Assembly: GCF_039536245.1 (NCBI RefSeq) | Contig: NZ_BAAAYN010000035.1 | Location: forward strand, 62,001-126,000 | Source of the DNA: Cryptosporangium minutisporangium | GTDB lineage: Bacteria > Actinomycetota > Actinomycetes > Mycobacteriales > Cryptosporangiaceae | DNA: 64,000 nucleotides | Reading direction: 5' to 3' | Shown here: piece by piece, positions 34,227-42,184 of the stretch | Layout of the letters: every line of letters begins with the position of its first letter | Position numbering within the stretch: position 1 is the first letter of the stretch | The notes under the pieces: generated by a model | Told to the model about the DNA's origin: nothing | The model's database searches: none | The model's input: only the letters and a program-made list of their open reading frames with translations | Position numbers and translations under genes: made by a program

Positions 34227-35441
34227 TCACAGTCGCTCCACCACCGTTGCGATTCCCATGCCGCCGCCGACGCACAGCGTCGCCAGGCCGTAGCGCTGGT
34301 CGCGGCGCTCCAACTCGTCGATCAGAGTGCCGAGCAGCATCGCGCCGGTCGCACCGAGCGGGTGCCCCATCGCGATCGCACCGCCGTTGACGTTCACGAT
34401 GTCCTCGGAGAACCCGGTGTCGGCCATGAACCGCAGCACGACCGCGGCGAACGCCTCGTTCATCTCGACCAGATCGATGTCTTCCACGGTCAGACCGGCC
34501 TTCGCCAGCGCCTTGTGCGAGGCGGGTGCCGGGCCGGTGAGCATGATCGTCGGGTCCGCGCCGGACACCGCCGTCGACAGGATCCGCGCCCGCGGCGTCA
34601 GCCCGTGCCGACGCCCGGCCTCCTCGCTACCGATGACGACCAGCGCGGCACCGTCCACGATCCCGGACGAGTTGCCGGCCGTGTGCACGTGCTCGATCCG
34701 CTCGATCCAGTGGTACTTGTCCAGCGCCACCGCGTCGAAGCCGCCCTGGTCGCCGATGGTCGCGAAGGAGGCGGGCAGCCCGCCCAGCGACTCGACCGTG
34801 GTGTCCGGGCGGACGTGCTCGTCCTGGTCGAGGACGACGTCCCCGTTACGGTCGACGACCGGCACGACCGAGCGGTTGAAGTACCCGTTCGCCCAGGCCT
34901 TGGCCGCGCGCTGCTGCGAGCGGGCGGCGTAGGCGTCGACGTCGGTGCGCGACCAGCCGTGCATCGTCGCGATCAGGTCGGCGCCGATGCCCTGCGGGAC
35001 GAAACCGGTGGCGTACGCGGTCTCCGGGTCCTGGGCCCAGGCGCCACCGTCCGAGCCCATCGGCACCCGGGACATCGCCTCGACGCCGCCGGCGAACACC
35101 AGGTCTTCCCAGCCGGACCGGACCTTCTGCGCGGCGATGTTCACCGCCTCCAGACCGGAGGCGCAGAACCGGTTGAGCTGCACGCCGGCGACCGTGTCCG
35201 GCAGCCCGGCGGCGATCGCGGCGGTCTTCGCGATGTCGGCGCCCTGCTCGCCGATCGGGCTCACCACACCCAGCACGACATCGTCCACGCCATCGGTGTC
35301 GAGGTTCGGGTTGCGGTCACGGACCGCGTCGATCAGGCCGGTGACCAGCGACACCGGCTTCACCGAGTGCAGCGACCCGGTCTTCTTGCCGCGGCCGCGC
35401 GGTGTGCGGATCGCGTCGTAGACGTAAGCCTCAGTGCTCAT
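34227..35441 (-). CDS. fadA: Acetyl-CoA acyltransferase / thiolase (FadA)
   Basis: A 404-aa thiolase: nucleophile Cys in [12 protein letters not shown] (about residue 91), His in [16 protein letters not shown] and the second Cys in [12 protein letters not shown]. Length and motifs match mycobacterial FadA, the beta subunit cleaving 3-ketoacyl-CoA in the trifunctional complex. It is followed by fadB and preceded by an acyl-CoA dehydrogenase gene 24 bases away, so beta-oxidation steps 1-4 are encoded together. Confidence 0.95.
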   Translation of the reverse strand: MSTEAYVYDAIRTPRGRGKKTGSLHSVKPVSLVTGLIDAVRDRNPNLDTDGVDDVVLGVVSPIGEQGADIAKTAAIAAGLPDTVAGVQLNRFCASGLEAVNIAAQKVRSGWEDLVFAGGVEAMSRVPMGSDGGAWAQDPETAYATGFVPQGIGADLIATMHGWSRTDVDAYAARSQQRAAKAWANGYFNRSVVPVVDRNGDVVLDQDEHVRPDTTVESLGGLPASFATIGDQGGFDAVALDKYHWIERIEHVHTAGNSSGIVDGAALVVIGSEEAGRRHGLTPRARILSTAVSGADPTIMLTGPAPASHKALAKAGLTVEDIDLVEMNEAFAAVVLRFMADTGFSEDIVNVNGGAIAMGHPLGATGAMLLGTLIDELERRDQRYGLATLCVGGGMGIATVVERL

Positions 35442-35465
35442 GGGACGCCTCCGGGTCCAGTGGGG

Positions 35466-36611
35466 CTATACGCCGAGCGAGCGCCCGACGATTTCCTTCA
35501 TGATCTCGGTCGTACCGCCGTAGATCGTCGTGATCCGGGTATCGGTGTACGCCCGCGCGATCGGGTACTCGCGCATGTAGCCGTAGCCGCCGTGCAACTG
35601 CAGGCAGCGGTCGACGACGCGCTTCTGCATCTCGGTCGTCCACCACTTCGCCATCGCGGCGTCGACGACCGTGTACCGCCCCTCGTTGTGCTCGAGGATC
35701 GCCTTCTCGACGTACGTCTCGGCGAACTCCAGCTCGGTGGCGATCTCGGCGAGGACGAACCGGTTGTGCTGGAAGCTTCCGACCGGGCGTCCGAATGCCT
35801 TGCGTTCTTTGGCGTACTCGAGCGTGCGGTCGAAGACCGCGCGGGCACCGGCGACCGCCGCCACCGCGATCGAGAGCCGCTCCTGCGGGAGCATCGTCAT
35901 CAGGTGGAAGAAGCCCTGGTTGAGCTCACCGACCAGGTTGGACGCCGGAACCCGCACGTCGTCGAAGAAGAGCTCCGCCGTGTCCTGCGCGTGCATGCCG
36001 ATCTTGTCGAGGTTGCGGCCGCGTTCGAAGCCGGGCATGCCTCGCTCGACGGCGATCAGCGAGAGGCCGTGCGCGGCCTTCGCGTCGGGGTCGGTGCGGG
36101 CGACGACGAGGACGAGGTCGGCGTGGATGCCGTTGGTGATGAACGTCTTCGACCCGTTCAGGACGAAGTCCGTACCGTCGCGGCGAGCCGTCGTCGCGAT
36201 GCCCTGCAGGTCGGAGCCGGCACCCGGCTCAGTCATCGCGATCGCGGTGATGATCTCGCCCGAGCAGAAGCCGGGCAACCAGCGCTGCTTCTGCTCGTCG
36301 GTGGCCAGCTCGACCAGGTACGGCGCCGTGACGTCGTTGTGCAGCGAGAACCCGACGCCGCTCGCTCCGACCGCGATCGTCTCCTCGGTGAGGACGGCGT
36401 TGTAGCGGAAGTCCTTGATGCCACCGCCGCCGTACTCCTCCGGGACGTCGGTGCCGAGGAGGCCCTGCGCGCCCGCCGCGGTCCAGATCCGGCGGTCGAC
36501 GAGGCCCTCGTTCTCCCACTGCTCGTGGAACGGGACGACCTCCTTGGCCATGAACGTCCGAGCGGTCGAGCGGAACGCCTCGTGGTCGGCGTCGTAGAGG
36601 GTTCGGCGCAT
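35466..36611 (-). CDS. fadE: Acyl-CoA dehydrogenase (FadE type)
   Basis: A 381-aa FAD dehydrogenase: AMTEPGAGSDLQG, the WWTTEMQ region, QLHGGYGYMREYPIARAYTD, and a C-terminus with YGGTTEIMKEIVGR. The Glu of the common YEGT motif is Gly, as in isovaleryl-/long-chain-type enzymes whose catalytic base sits on another helix. It performs the first beta-oxidation step and probably passes electrons to ETF. It lies 10 bases after tetR, in one operon with fadA and fadB. Confidence 0.94.
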   Translation of the reverse strand: MRRTLYDADHEAFRSTARTFMAKEVVPFHEQWENEGLVDRRIWTAAGAQGLLGTDVPEEYGGGGIKDFRYNAVLTEETIAVGASGVGFSLHNDVTAPYLVELATDEQKQRWLPGFCSGEIITAIAMTEPGAGSDLQGIATTARRDGTDFVLNGSKTFITNGIHADLVLVVARTDPDAKAAHGLSLIAVERGMPGFERGRNLDKIGMHAQDTAELFFDDVRVPASNLVGELNQGFFHLMTMLPQERLSIAVAAVAGARAVFDRTLEYAKERKAFGRPVGSFQHNRFVLAEIATELEFAETYVEKAILEHNEGRYTVVDAAMAKWWTTEMQKRVVDRCLQLHGGYGYMREYPIARAYTDTRITTIYGGTTEIMKEIVGRSLGV

Positions 36612-36621
36612 CCTTAGGTCC

Positions 36622-37329
36622 TTATGTAGTCAGGCCGGAGGAGGGTGCAGGGCTGGAGGTCGGCCCGGCGGGGGGTGCATTGCGCGCGGCGAGCATCTCG
36701 GCCCAAGCGTCCAGCGCCCGGGATCGTTGGCTCGCGGTGAAGTCGGTGAGCAGGCCGCTGACGCCGCGGCCGAGCAGCAGGTCGAGCGTCATCTGCTGGA
36801 GCAGCGGATCGGACGTGACGTACTCCCGACAGATCTCCCGCAGCTCTATCGCGAGCCGGGCCTCGACCGGGATCAGCAGCTCGCGAAGCGCGGGGTCGCT
36901 GCGGGCGGCGACCCAGAGCTCGATCGTCGCCGCGTAGAGCGGTCCGGAGAGGAAGTCGGCCAGCAGGTCGAGGGTGCGCCGGAGCGTGTTGCCGGCGTTG
37001 CCCAGCTGGGCGATCTGCTCGCGGACGACCGCGGCGCGCTGCTCGGCGAGGTGCCCGACCGCCGCAGCGACCAGCTTCTCCTTGGTGCCGTAGTGATGCA
37101 GCTGGGCCCCGCGGCTGACGCCGGCGCGCTGGGCGACGGCGGTCGTGGTGGTGCCGACGTAACCGTCCTCGACCAGGCTCGCGAGCGTGGCGTCGAGGAG
37201 GCGGGCGCGGGTGGCCGCGCTCCGATCAGCTTGCGTGCGGCGCGCGGGCGCGGCGCCGTTCGCGGGCGCGTCGGGCGTTCGGCCCTGCGCAGCCTCGGCG
37301 TCGGTCGTCCGGACAGAGCTCGCGCCCAC
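36622..37329 (-). CDS. TetR family regulator of the fad operon
   Basis: A 235-aa TetR protein with an N-terminal ~30-residue disordered extension. The HTH is LVEDGYVGTTTTAVAQRAGV, followed by SRGAQLHHYGTKEKL. The C-terminal ligand domain is Leu-rich. GTG 37329 has GGAAGG upstream. It leads its own operon (tetR-fadE-fadA-fadB). The perfect operator at 37385-37404 is 56 bases upstream, and a related one precedes the monooxygenase/choD operon, so it probably represses both and responds to an acyl-CoA (inference). Confidence 0.92.
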   Translation of the reverse strand: MGASSVRTTDAEAAQGRTPDAPANGAAPARRTQADRSAATRARLLDATLASLVEDGYVGTTTTAVAQRAGVSRGAQLHHYGTKEKLVAAAVGHLAEQRAAVVREQIAQLGNAGNTLRRTLDLLADFLSGPLYAATIELWVAARSDPALRELLIPVEARLAIELREICREYVTSDPLLQQMTLDLLLGRGVSGLLTDFTASQRSRALDAWAEMLAARNAPPAGPTSSPAPSSGLTT

Positions 37330-37384
37330 TCGCCACCTTCCTCACACCGTTCGGTTCGGCGTCCTGAGTCTCCGGCGCGGAGCG

Positions 37385-37404
37385 CATACAGTCAAGCCTG
37401 TATG
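37385..37404. promoter_or_regulatory. TetR operator before tetR-fadEAB
   Basis: Perfect 7-bp inverted repeat CATACAG / CTGTATG around TCAAGC. On the minus strand the site contains TTGACT, a good -35 for the tetR operon, so binding would block the promoter directly. Confidence 0.75.
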
Positions 37405-37421
37405 TTTTTGCTCTCGACTCC

Positions 37422-37913
37422 TCAGGCGGCGTGCGGCCGCGGCTCCGCGACTCGCAGGGTGTCCCCGACCCGCACGCGGACGACGTCCGCGCCGTTCCCG
37501 TCGAGATAGCGGACGAGTAACGCCGCGGTGAGCACCGGCACCATGACCCGGAAGTCGAGCAGGTCGCCGTCGGGCAGCCCCACCCGGTTGCGCCGGGCGT
37601 CGATGACGACGTCGTGCAGCGCCATCGGCGGGGACGGTAGCCGCCACGCCGCCCGGGTAGCGAGCCCGACGAGCGCCACCGTCTCCGGCTCCACCGGAAC
37701 CATCGTGCCGATCCGCGCGTAGACGCGCTGCAGGTCGCTGCCGTCGACGGTCGGGTTCCAGAGCCGCTCCAGCCGAGCGACGAGCGCGCGGGCACCGGGC
37801 AGCAGCGCCGGCGGCGCGTCGATCTCCACCGGGAAGCTCCAGGCGAAGAACGCCTCGTGCGCAGCGCCACGCTCCGGCGGCCGCACCGCCGTACCGAGAG
37901 CCAGCGCGGTCAT
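37422..37913 (-). CDS. ApbE-like N-terminal fragment
   Basis: A 163-aa protein resembling the first half of ApbE flavin transferases: ARLERLWNPTVDGSDLQRVY (ApbE LERLWSRF.PDSDLSRLN), GTMVPVEPETVALV, and VVIDARRNRVGLPDGDLLDF (ApbE LDxxxxxVxLPxGxxLDLG). The part with the metal-binding Asp and the catalytic C-terminal half is absent, as is the conserved GG(I/V)AKG after LDLG. So FAD:protein FMN transferase activity is unlikely; it is a truncated derivative or a new small family. ATG 37913 overlaps a 19-codon leader ORF as ATGA. Confidence 0.65.
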   Translation of the reverse strand: MTALALGTAVRPPERGAAHEAFFAWSFPVEIDAPPALLPGARALVARLERLWNPTVDGSDLQRVYARIGTMVPVEPETVALVGLATRAAWRLPSPPMALHDVVIDARRNRVGLPDGDLLDFRVMVPVLTAALLVRYLDGNGADVVRVRVGDTLRVAEPRPHAA

Positions 37914-37969
37914 GAGCGGCGGCCGAGCAGGCGGAGCGACGGGGTGAGGGTGGGAGCGGCGGCGGTCAT
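37910..37969 (-). CDS. 19-aa leader ORF coupled to the ApbE-like gene
   Basis: ATG 37969 follows a strong AGAGAGGAC site and encodes MTAAAPTLTPSLRLLGRRS. The stop (TGA 37912-37910) overlaps the next ATG as ATGA. The only good ribosome binding site for the ApbE-like gene is the one in front of this leader, so translation of the second frame probably depends on the first. Function of the peptide is unknown. Confidence 0.55.
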   Translation of the reverse strand: MTAAAPTLTPSLRLLGRRS

Positions 37970-38081
37970 CGGGGTCCTCTCTGTCCGCTGTTGTCTTCGA
38001 CGATCCGCCGCGCTGCTGAGCGTTTGCTGATCTTTTCCTGTGAGGCTCCAATGAGTCACCGAGCGTGATGCGGACGACGAA

Positions 38082-38858
38082 TCAGACGCGCTGGGTGTCG
38101 CGGCGGAAGAGGCGGGCGGCACCGAGGCCGAACGCCAGCGTCCAGGCCACCACGTTCACCACCTCGGCCACGCGCACGCTGCCGCCGGTCAGCGGCGTCC
38201 GCGCGATCGTGCCGATGCCGTAGACCGGCGTCCATTTCGCGATCTCGCCGAAGGCGTGCGGCAGCGTGTCCAGCGGCACGAACAACCCACCGGCCATCGC
38301 GAGGATCGCCAGGATCGGACCGAGGAACTGCATCACGTTCTCCGCCGGGGCGAGGTACCCGATGAACAGTCCGAACGCGGCGAACACCAGCGACCCGAGC
38401 CACGCCGCCGCCCCGGCCAGCACCCAGACGTGCAGCGGCATCCGCACTCCGGCCACCGCGCCGACCGCGAACTCCACCAGCACCGCGGCCAGCCCGAGCG
38501 TCATCGCGCTGAGCACCTTCGTCAGGACGTACGCCGCCGGACGTAGCGGCGTCAGCCGCAGCTGGCGACTCCAGCCGAGCGCCCGCTCGGCCGCCACCAT
38601 CGCCCCGCCGCTGGTCGTCGCGACCATCGCCCCGTAGACCGCGAGGCTGATCATGAGGTAGCCGGTCACCGGCTGGCCGTTGTCCAGCGTCTGACCCTTC
38701 TGCGGCAGCCCGAACAGCAGGAAGAACACCGCCGGCATGATCAGGACGAAGAGCAGCGTCCGGCGGTTGCGGAGGATCCGGCGGACCTCCAGGCCCAGGT
38801 AGGTCGCGTTCAGGCCACCCATCCGCGGCGTCCGGCGCTCACCCACGTACGTGGTCAT
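38082..38858 (-). CDS. Orphan ABC-2 type permease
   Basis: A 258-aa permease: N-terminal RRILRNRRTLLFVLIMPAVF, six hydrophobic segments, and GLFVPLDTLPHAFGEIAKWT, a typical ABC-2 exporter motif region. ATG 38858 overlaps the stop of an ATPase remnant (ATGA 38855-38858). The ATPase next to it has lost its nucleotide-binding core, so this permease either uses another ATPase or is inactive. The longer frame upstream is the shifted remnant. Confidence 0.9.
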   Translation of the reverse strand: MTTYVGERRTPRMGGLNATYLGLEVRRILRNRRTLLFVLIMPAVFFLLFGLPQKGQTLDNGQPVTGYLMISLAVYGAMVATTSGGAMVAAERALGWSRQLRLTPLRPAAYVLTKVLSAMTLGLAAVLVEFAVGAVAGVRMPLHVWVLAGAAAWLGSLVFAAFGLFIGYLAPAENVMQFLGPILAILAMAGGLFVPLDTLPHAFGEIAKWTPVYGIGTIARTPLTGGSVRVAEVVNVVAWTLAFGLGAARLFRRDTQRV

Positions 38859-39200
38859 CGGGCGCTCTCCTGGGAACCCGTGGTGAGCGCGAGGAACGCG
38901 TCCTCGAGCTTGCGCGAGGTGATCTCCAGGTCCCGCGCGCCGGTCGCGGTGAGCAGGTACCGGGCCACCGCGTCGGAATCCGACGCGTGCACCCGCACCG
39001 AGTCGCCCCACACCTCGGCCTGGTCCACACCGGGCAGTGCGGAGAGCACCAGCGGATCGGCGCCGGGCAGCGTCGCGCGGACGGTGCGGCCGGCGGCGAG
39101 GCCCTTGATCTCGGCGGCGGTGCCGTCGGCGACCGCCGAATCGCTTGGTGAGACCGGTGAGCCGAACGGCCGCGGTCCGCGTCAGCGTTGTGTTCTCCAT
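38855..39200 (-). pseudogene. ABC ATPase remnant: start and C-terminus only
   Basis: The first ~22 codons from ATG 39200 read as an ABC ATPase start (TAAVRLTGLTKRFG). Near 39135 the sequence jumps, with a frame change, to the C-terminal accessory domain (VADGTAAEIKGLAAGRTVRA ... ITSRKLEDAFLALTTG) ending at 38855. Walker A, signature and Walker B are all missing, roughly 190-200 codons. An internal deletion that also broke the frame explains this. The remaining stop still overlaps the permease ATG. Confidence 0.85.
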
Positions 39201-39292
39201 GCCGTTGACGGTCGCGCCGCGCGGCGTCGGGCTCCCGGATGGAGCGTCACCGCCCGACCCGTGACATCCGTCAGGCCGGACGGCGCCGAACG

Positions 39293-39991
39293 TCAGCGGA
39301 AGCGGTCCGGCCTGGGCAGATTCCCCGGTAGCGGCCCGTCGGTGTTGTCCAGGACATGAGCGCTCACCAGTAGCGACGTCAGCAGGGTTCGCGCCTGGTC
39401 GACGACGTCGGCCCGCGTCTTCGGATCGAGCAGCGGCACACCGGAGTCGTCCGACTCCTCTGTCGAGTCCCGGGTGGACGCTCCGGTCAGCGCCCGGAAC
39501 AGCAGGCCGTCGAGGCAGGCGGTCACCAGCGCGGCCCGCTCGGCGGCGCAGTCCACCCCCACGTCGCTGATGATCCGCGCGACCAGCGCGTCGAACGCCG
39601 TCCGCCAGGCCGTCATCGCCTCGCCCAGTTCGGGCCGGCGCGACGATTCCAGCGAGAGCTCCAGCCGGGCCGCGAGCGGCGCCGGGTCGGACAACCAGCG
39701 GTCGAGCAGCTTCATCGTGTGCGCGACGGCGTGCGCGGGGTCGCCCCGGTGCTGCGCGGTCTCGGCCGCCAACTCGTCGACGTCGGCGCCGATCCGCTCG
39801 TCGAGCCGGGCCACCACCGCGGTGAGCAACGCGGCCCGCGTGCGGAAGTAGGCCGAGGTCGAGCCCTCGGACAGGCCGGCGGCGGCGTCGACGGCGCGGT
39901 GGGTCAGGCCGCGGAGCCCGGCGCCGGCGACCAGGTTGATCGCCGCGTCCAGGATGTCCGCTCGACGGTTACCGGACGACGCTCTGACCAT
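39293..39991 (-). CDS. TetR family regulator
   Basis: A 232-aa TetR protein: HTH LVAGAGLRGLTHRAVDAAAG, then LSEGSTSAYFRTRAALLTAV, followed by an all-helical ligand domain. ATG 39991. It diverges from a 64-aa membrane protein gene, with three copies of a 14-bp palindrome in the 145-base gap (40031-40101), the probable binding sites. Confidence 0.93.
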   Translation of the reverse strand: MVRASSGNRRADILDAAINLVAGAGLRGLTHRAVDAAAGLSEGSTSAYFRTRAALLTAVVARLDERIGADVDELAAETAQHRGDPAHAVAHTMKLLDRWLSDPAPLAARLELSLESSRRPELGEAMTAWRTAFDALVARIISDVGVDCAAERAALVTACLDGLLFRALTGASTRDSTEESDDSGVPLLDPKTRADVVDQARTLLTSLLVSAHVLDNTDGPLPGNLPRPDRFR

Positions 39992-40030
39992 CTCGACACC
40001 GTACTCAGCGCGCGTGTGATCGGCGCAACT

Positions 40031-40101
40031 TCTACAGCTGTAGATGTCTGCGGAATCCTGGGGTAGCTTCTACAGGTGTAGACAGCTTCTACAGATGTAG
40101 A
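40031..40101. promoter_or_regulatory. Triple TetR operator
   Basis: TCTACAGCTGTAGA (40031-40044, perfect), TCTACAGGTGTAGA (40069-40082) and TCTACAGATGTAGA (40088-40101) differ only at the centre. The starts are 38 and 19 bases apart, a 19-bp grid with one empty slot. Two copies are preceded by AGC and one by AAC before TTC. They lie between the divergent tetR and small membrane protein genes. Confidence 0.88.
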
Positions 40102-40136
40102 AGCCCGCCGACCGGGAAGAACCGGAGGGGATCAGG

Positions 40137-40331
40137 ATGATCGACCAGGGTCTTGCCACCGCCGCCATCACTTACGTGGGCGTGCTCATCGCGGTCGGTG
40201 CCGTGGTGCTGCTCGCGCTCGGCGCGTGGGCCGTCCGTTCGCCGCTGAACGAGTGGATCCAGCGCCGGCACGCCGTGCGTCGTTCGGACCAGAACACGCG
40301 GCTCGGCCACGCGCCGCACCCCGCCCACTGA
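40137..40331 (+). CDS. Small single-pass membrane protein, 64 aa
   Basis: ATG 40137 follows CGGAGGGG. The protein has one long hydrophobic helix (ITYVGVLIAVGAVVLLALGA, residues 11-30), then a Trp/Arg-rich amphipathic region (WIQRRHAVRRSDQ). It is expressed from the triple-operator promoter and ends at a perfect hairpin terminator, so it is its own transcription unit. No family recognised. It could be a regulatory or toxin-like membrane peptide controlled by the divergent TetR. Confidence 0.75.
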   Translation: MIDQGLATAAITYVGVLIAVGAVVLLALGAWAVRSPLNEWIQRRHAVRRSDQNTRLGHAPHPAH

Positions 40332-40344
40332 CCTGCCTTCCGCA

Positions 40345-40374
40345 CCAGGGCCCCGCATCACTGCGGGGCCCTGG
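40345..40374 (+). terminator. Hairpin terminator after the 64-aa gene
   Basis: Perfect 12-bp inverted repeat CCAGGGCCCCGC / GCGGGGCCCTGG with a 6-base loop, 14 bases after the stop. Confidence 0.8.
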
Positions 40375-40468
40375 TCGTGTTCGGCGACACACTCTTGGTA
40401 CCAACCGGAACCACGCTGGTCGGCTGCAGGATGATGGGGGCGATCCGCAGACCGCACGGGAGGCACGG

Positions 40469-41350
40469 ATGACCAGCCCCGCCGACGTGGCGACACCGTA
40501 CGAGACCGACCAAGCTCTGCCAGCCCTGACCGCGCTCGCCGCGACCCGCCACGGCGAGGAGGGCCGCGTCGTCCGCGTGACGCTCCTCGGCCCCGGTAAG
40601 GGCAACGCGATGGGACCGGCGTTCTGGTCCGAGACACCGAAGCTGTTCCGCGCGTTGAGCGCCGACGAGAGCGTCCGCGCGATCGTGGTGACCGGTTCGG
40701 GCAACCACTTCAGCTACGGCCTCGACCTGACCTCGTTCGCCGGCACCGCCGGAGCGACGATGTCCGACGACGGCGGCCTCGCGCGCGCTCGCACCCGGTT
40801 CCTCTACGAGATCCGCGAGATGCAGACCGCGCTGGACGCCGTCGCCGAGTGCCGGAAGCCGGTCGCCGCCGCGATCAGCGGCTGGTGCATCGGCGGCGGC
40901 ATCGACCTGCTCGCCGCCTGCGACGTGCGGTACGGCAGTGCGGACGCGAAGTTCAGCATCCGCGAGGTGAAGATGGCGATCGTCGCGGACATGGGCAGCC
41001 TGGCCCGACTCCCCGGCATCCTCTCCGAGGGTCACCTGCGGGAGCTGGCGTTCACCGGGCGGGACGTGGACGCCGCGAAGGCCGAGCGAATCGGCCTGCT
41101 CAACGACGTCCTGCCGGACCGGGACGCCGCGCTCGCCGCCGCCCACACGTTCGCCGACGAGGTCGCCGCCAACCCGCCGCTGGTGGTGCAGGGTGTGAAG
41201 GAGGTCCTGGACGTCAACCGCGCCGAGCGCGTCGCCGTTGCGCAGCGGTACGTGACGACGTGGAACGCCGCGTTCCTGCCCTCGCACGATCTGACCGAGG
41301 CGATGACCGCGTTTCTGGAGCGGCGCGCCCCCAACTTCGAAGGACGCTGA
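40469..41350 (+). CDS. Crotonase family, dienoyl-CoA isomerase-like
   Basis: A 293-aa crotonase: GKGNAMGPAFW, NHFSYGLDLTSF (oxyanion hole), ISGWCIGGGIDLLAACDVRY, FSIREVKMAIVADMGSLARL and AERIGLLNDV. The EVKM(A)xxADxGxLxRLP pattern with Asp is the delta3,5-delta2,4-dienoyl-CoA isomerase (Ech1) type, used on odd-position double bonds. GGGAGG precedes ATG 40469. The next crotonase gene starts directly after its stop. Confidence 0.9.
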   Translation: MTSPADVATPYETDQALPALTALAATRHGEEGRVVRVTLLGPGKGNAMGPAFWSETPKLFRALSADESVRAIVVTGSGNHFSYGLDLTSFAGTAGATMSDDGGLARARTRFLYEIREMQTALDAVAECRKPVAAAISGWCIGGGIDLLAACDVRYGSADAKFSIREVKMAIVADMGSLARLPGILSEGHLRELAFTGRDVDAAKAERIGLLNDVLPDRDAALAAAHTFADEVAANPPLVVQGVKEVLDVNRAERVAVAQRYVTTWNAAFLPSHDLTEAMTAFLERRAPNFEGR

Positions 41351-42025
41351 ATGCCTACCCTGCAGCGCGACGGCGAGGTATTCGTCCTCGATCTCGGCGC
41401 CGACGAGAACCGCTTCCACCCCGACTGGCTGGCTTCGGTCAACGCCGCGCTCGACGAGGTGGAGGCCGCCGACGGGCCGCGTGCGCTGGTCACGTCGGCC
41501 ACCGGCAAGTTCTGGTCGAACGGGCTGGACCTGGACTGGCTCGGGAGCCACGCCGACCAGCTCCAGCAGTACGTCATCGACGTGCACGCGCTGTTCGCGC
41601 GGGTGCTGACGCTGCCGGTGCCGAACGTCGCCGCGATCCAGGGACACTGCTTCGCAGCCGGGGCGATGCTGGCACTGGCGCACGACTTCCGGGTCATGCG
41701 CGCCGACCGGGGCTTCTTCTGCCTGCCCGAGGCCGACATCCAGATCCCGTTCACGTTCGGCATGTCCGCGCTGATCCAGGGTCGGCTGGACAAGCAGACC
41801 GCGCACGAGGCGATGACGACCGCCCGTCGGTACGGCGGTAGCGACGCCGCGGCGGCCCGGATCGTCGACGCGGTCGCCGACGAGGGCAAGGTGCTCGCGA
41901 CCGCCGTCGAGCTGGTGCGGCCGCTGGCGGGCAAGCCGGCAGCGACGCTGGGGACGATCAAGTCGCGTATGTACGCCGACGTGATCACCGCACTCCGGGA
42001 CCCGGCTGGCGCCGCACTCGGCTGA
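41351..42025 (+). CDS. Enoyl-CoA hydratase/isomerase, ECI-like
   Basis: A 224-aa crotonase: SATGKFWSNGLDLDWL, IQGHCFAAGAMLALAHDFRV and FFCLPEADIQIPFTFGM, the Glu in LPE(A)D matching the single catalytic Glu of delta3-delta2-enoyl-CoA isomerases. With the dienoyl-CoA-isomerase-like gene just upstream (zero-base gap, TGA-ATG), the pair looks like an auxiliary set for unsaturated fatty acids. Followed by a perfect hairpin. Confidence 0.9.
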   Translation: MPTLQRDGEVFVLDLGADENRFHPDWLASVNAALDEVEAADGPRALVTSATGKFWSNGLDLDWLGSHADQLQQYVIDVHALFARVLTLPVPNVAAIQGHCFAAGAMLALAHDFRVMRADRGFFCLPEADIQIPFTFGMSALIQGRLDKQTAHEAMTTARRYGGSDAAAARIVDAVADEGKVLATAVELVRPLAGKPAATLGTIKSRMYADVITALRDPAGAALG

Positions 42026-42034
42026 TTCGGATCG

Positions 42035-42080
42035 ACGCGAAAGCGGCCTCCACCGACGTGGGTAGAGGCCGCTTTCGCGT
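42035..42080 (+). terminator. Terminator after the crotonase pair
   Basis: Perfect 16-bp inverted repeat ACGCGAAAGCGGCCTC / GAGGCCGCTTTCGCGT around a 14-base loop, 9 bases after the stop at 42025. Confidence 0.85.
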
Positions 42081-42139
42081 GGATCGGCGGGGATCCGTCT
42101 GCAGTCCGGGCAGTGCCGGACCAGGATCAGGAGTAGGAT

Positions 42140-42155
42140 TTCATCGTGTGATGAA
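42140..42155. promoter_or_regulatory. Possible operator before the FAD monooxygenase
   Basis: Inverted repeat TTCATC / GATGAA with a GTGT spacer in an unusually A/T-rich patch, 29 bases before the monooxygenase start. It is a size typical for MarR/PadR/TetR half-sites, but no regulator gene is adjacent. Confidence 0.4.
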
Positions 42156-42184
42156 TTAGGACTCCAGCGAACAGGAGCGCGGCG

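Noticed and set aside
32470-36617. Long plus-strand ORFs opposite fadB, fadA and fadE
   Set aside because: Antisense shadows of clearly identified beta-oxidation genes.
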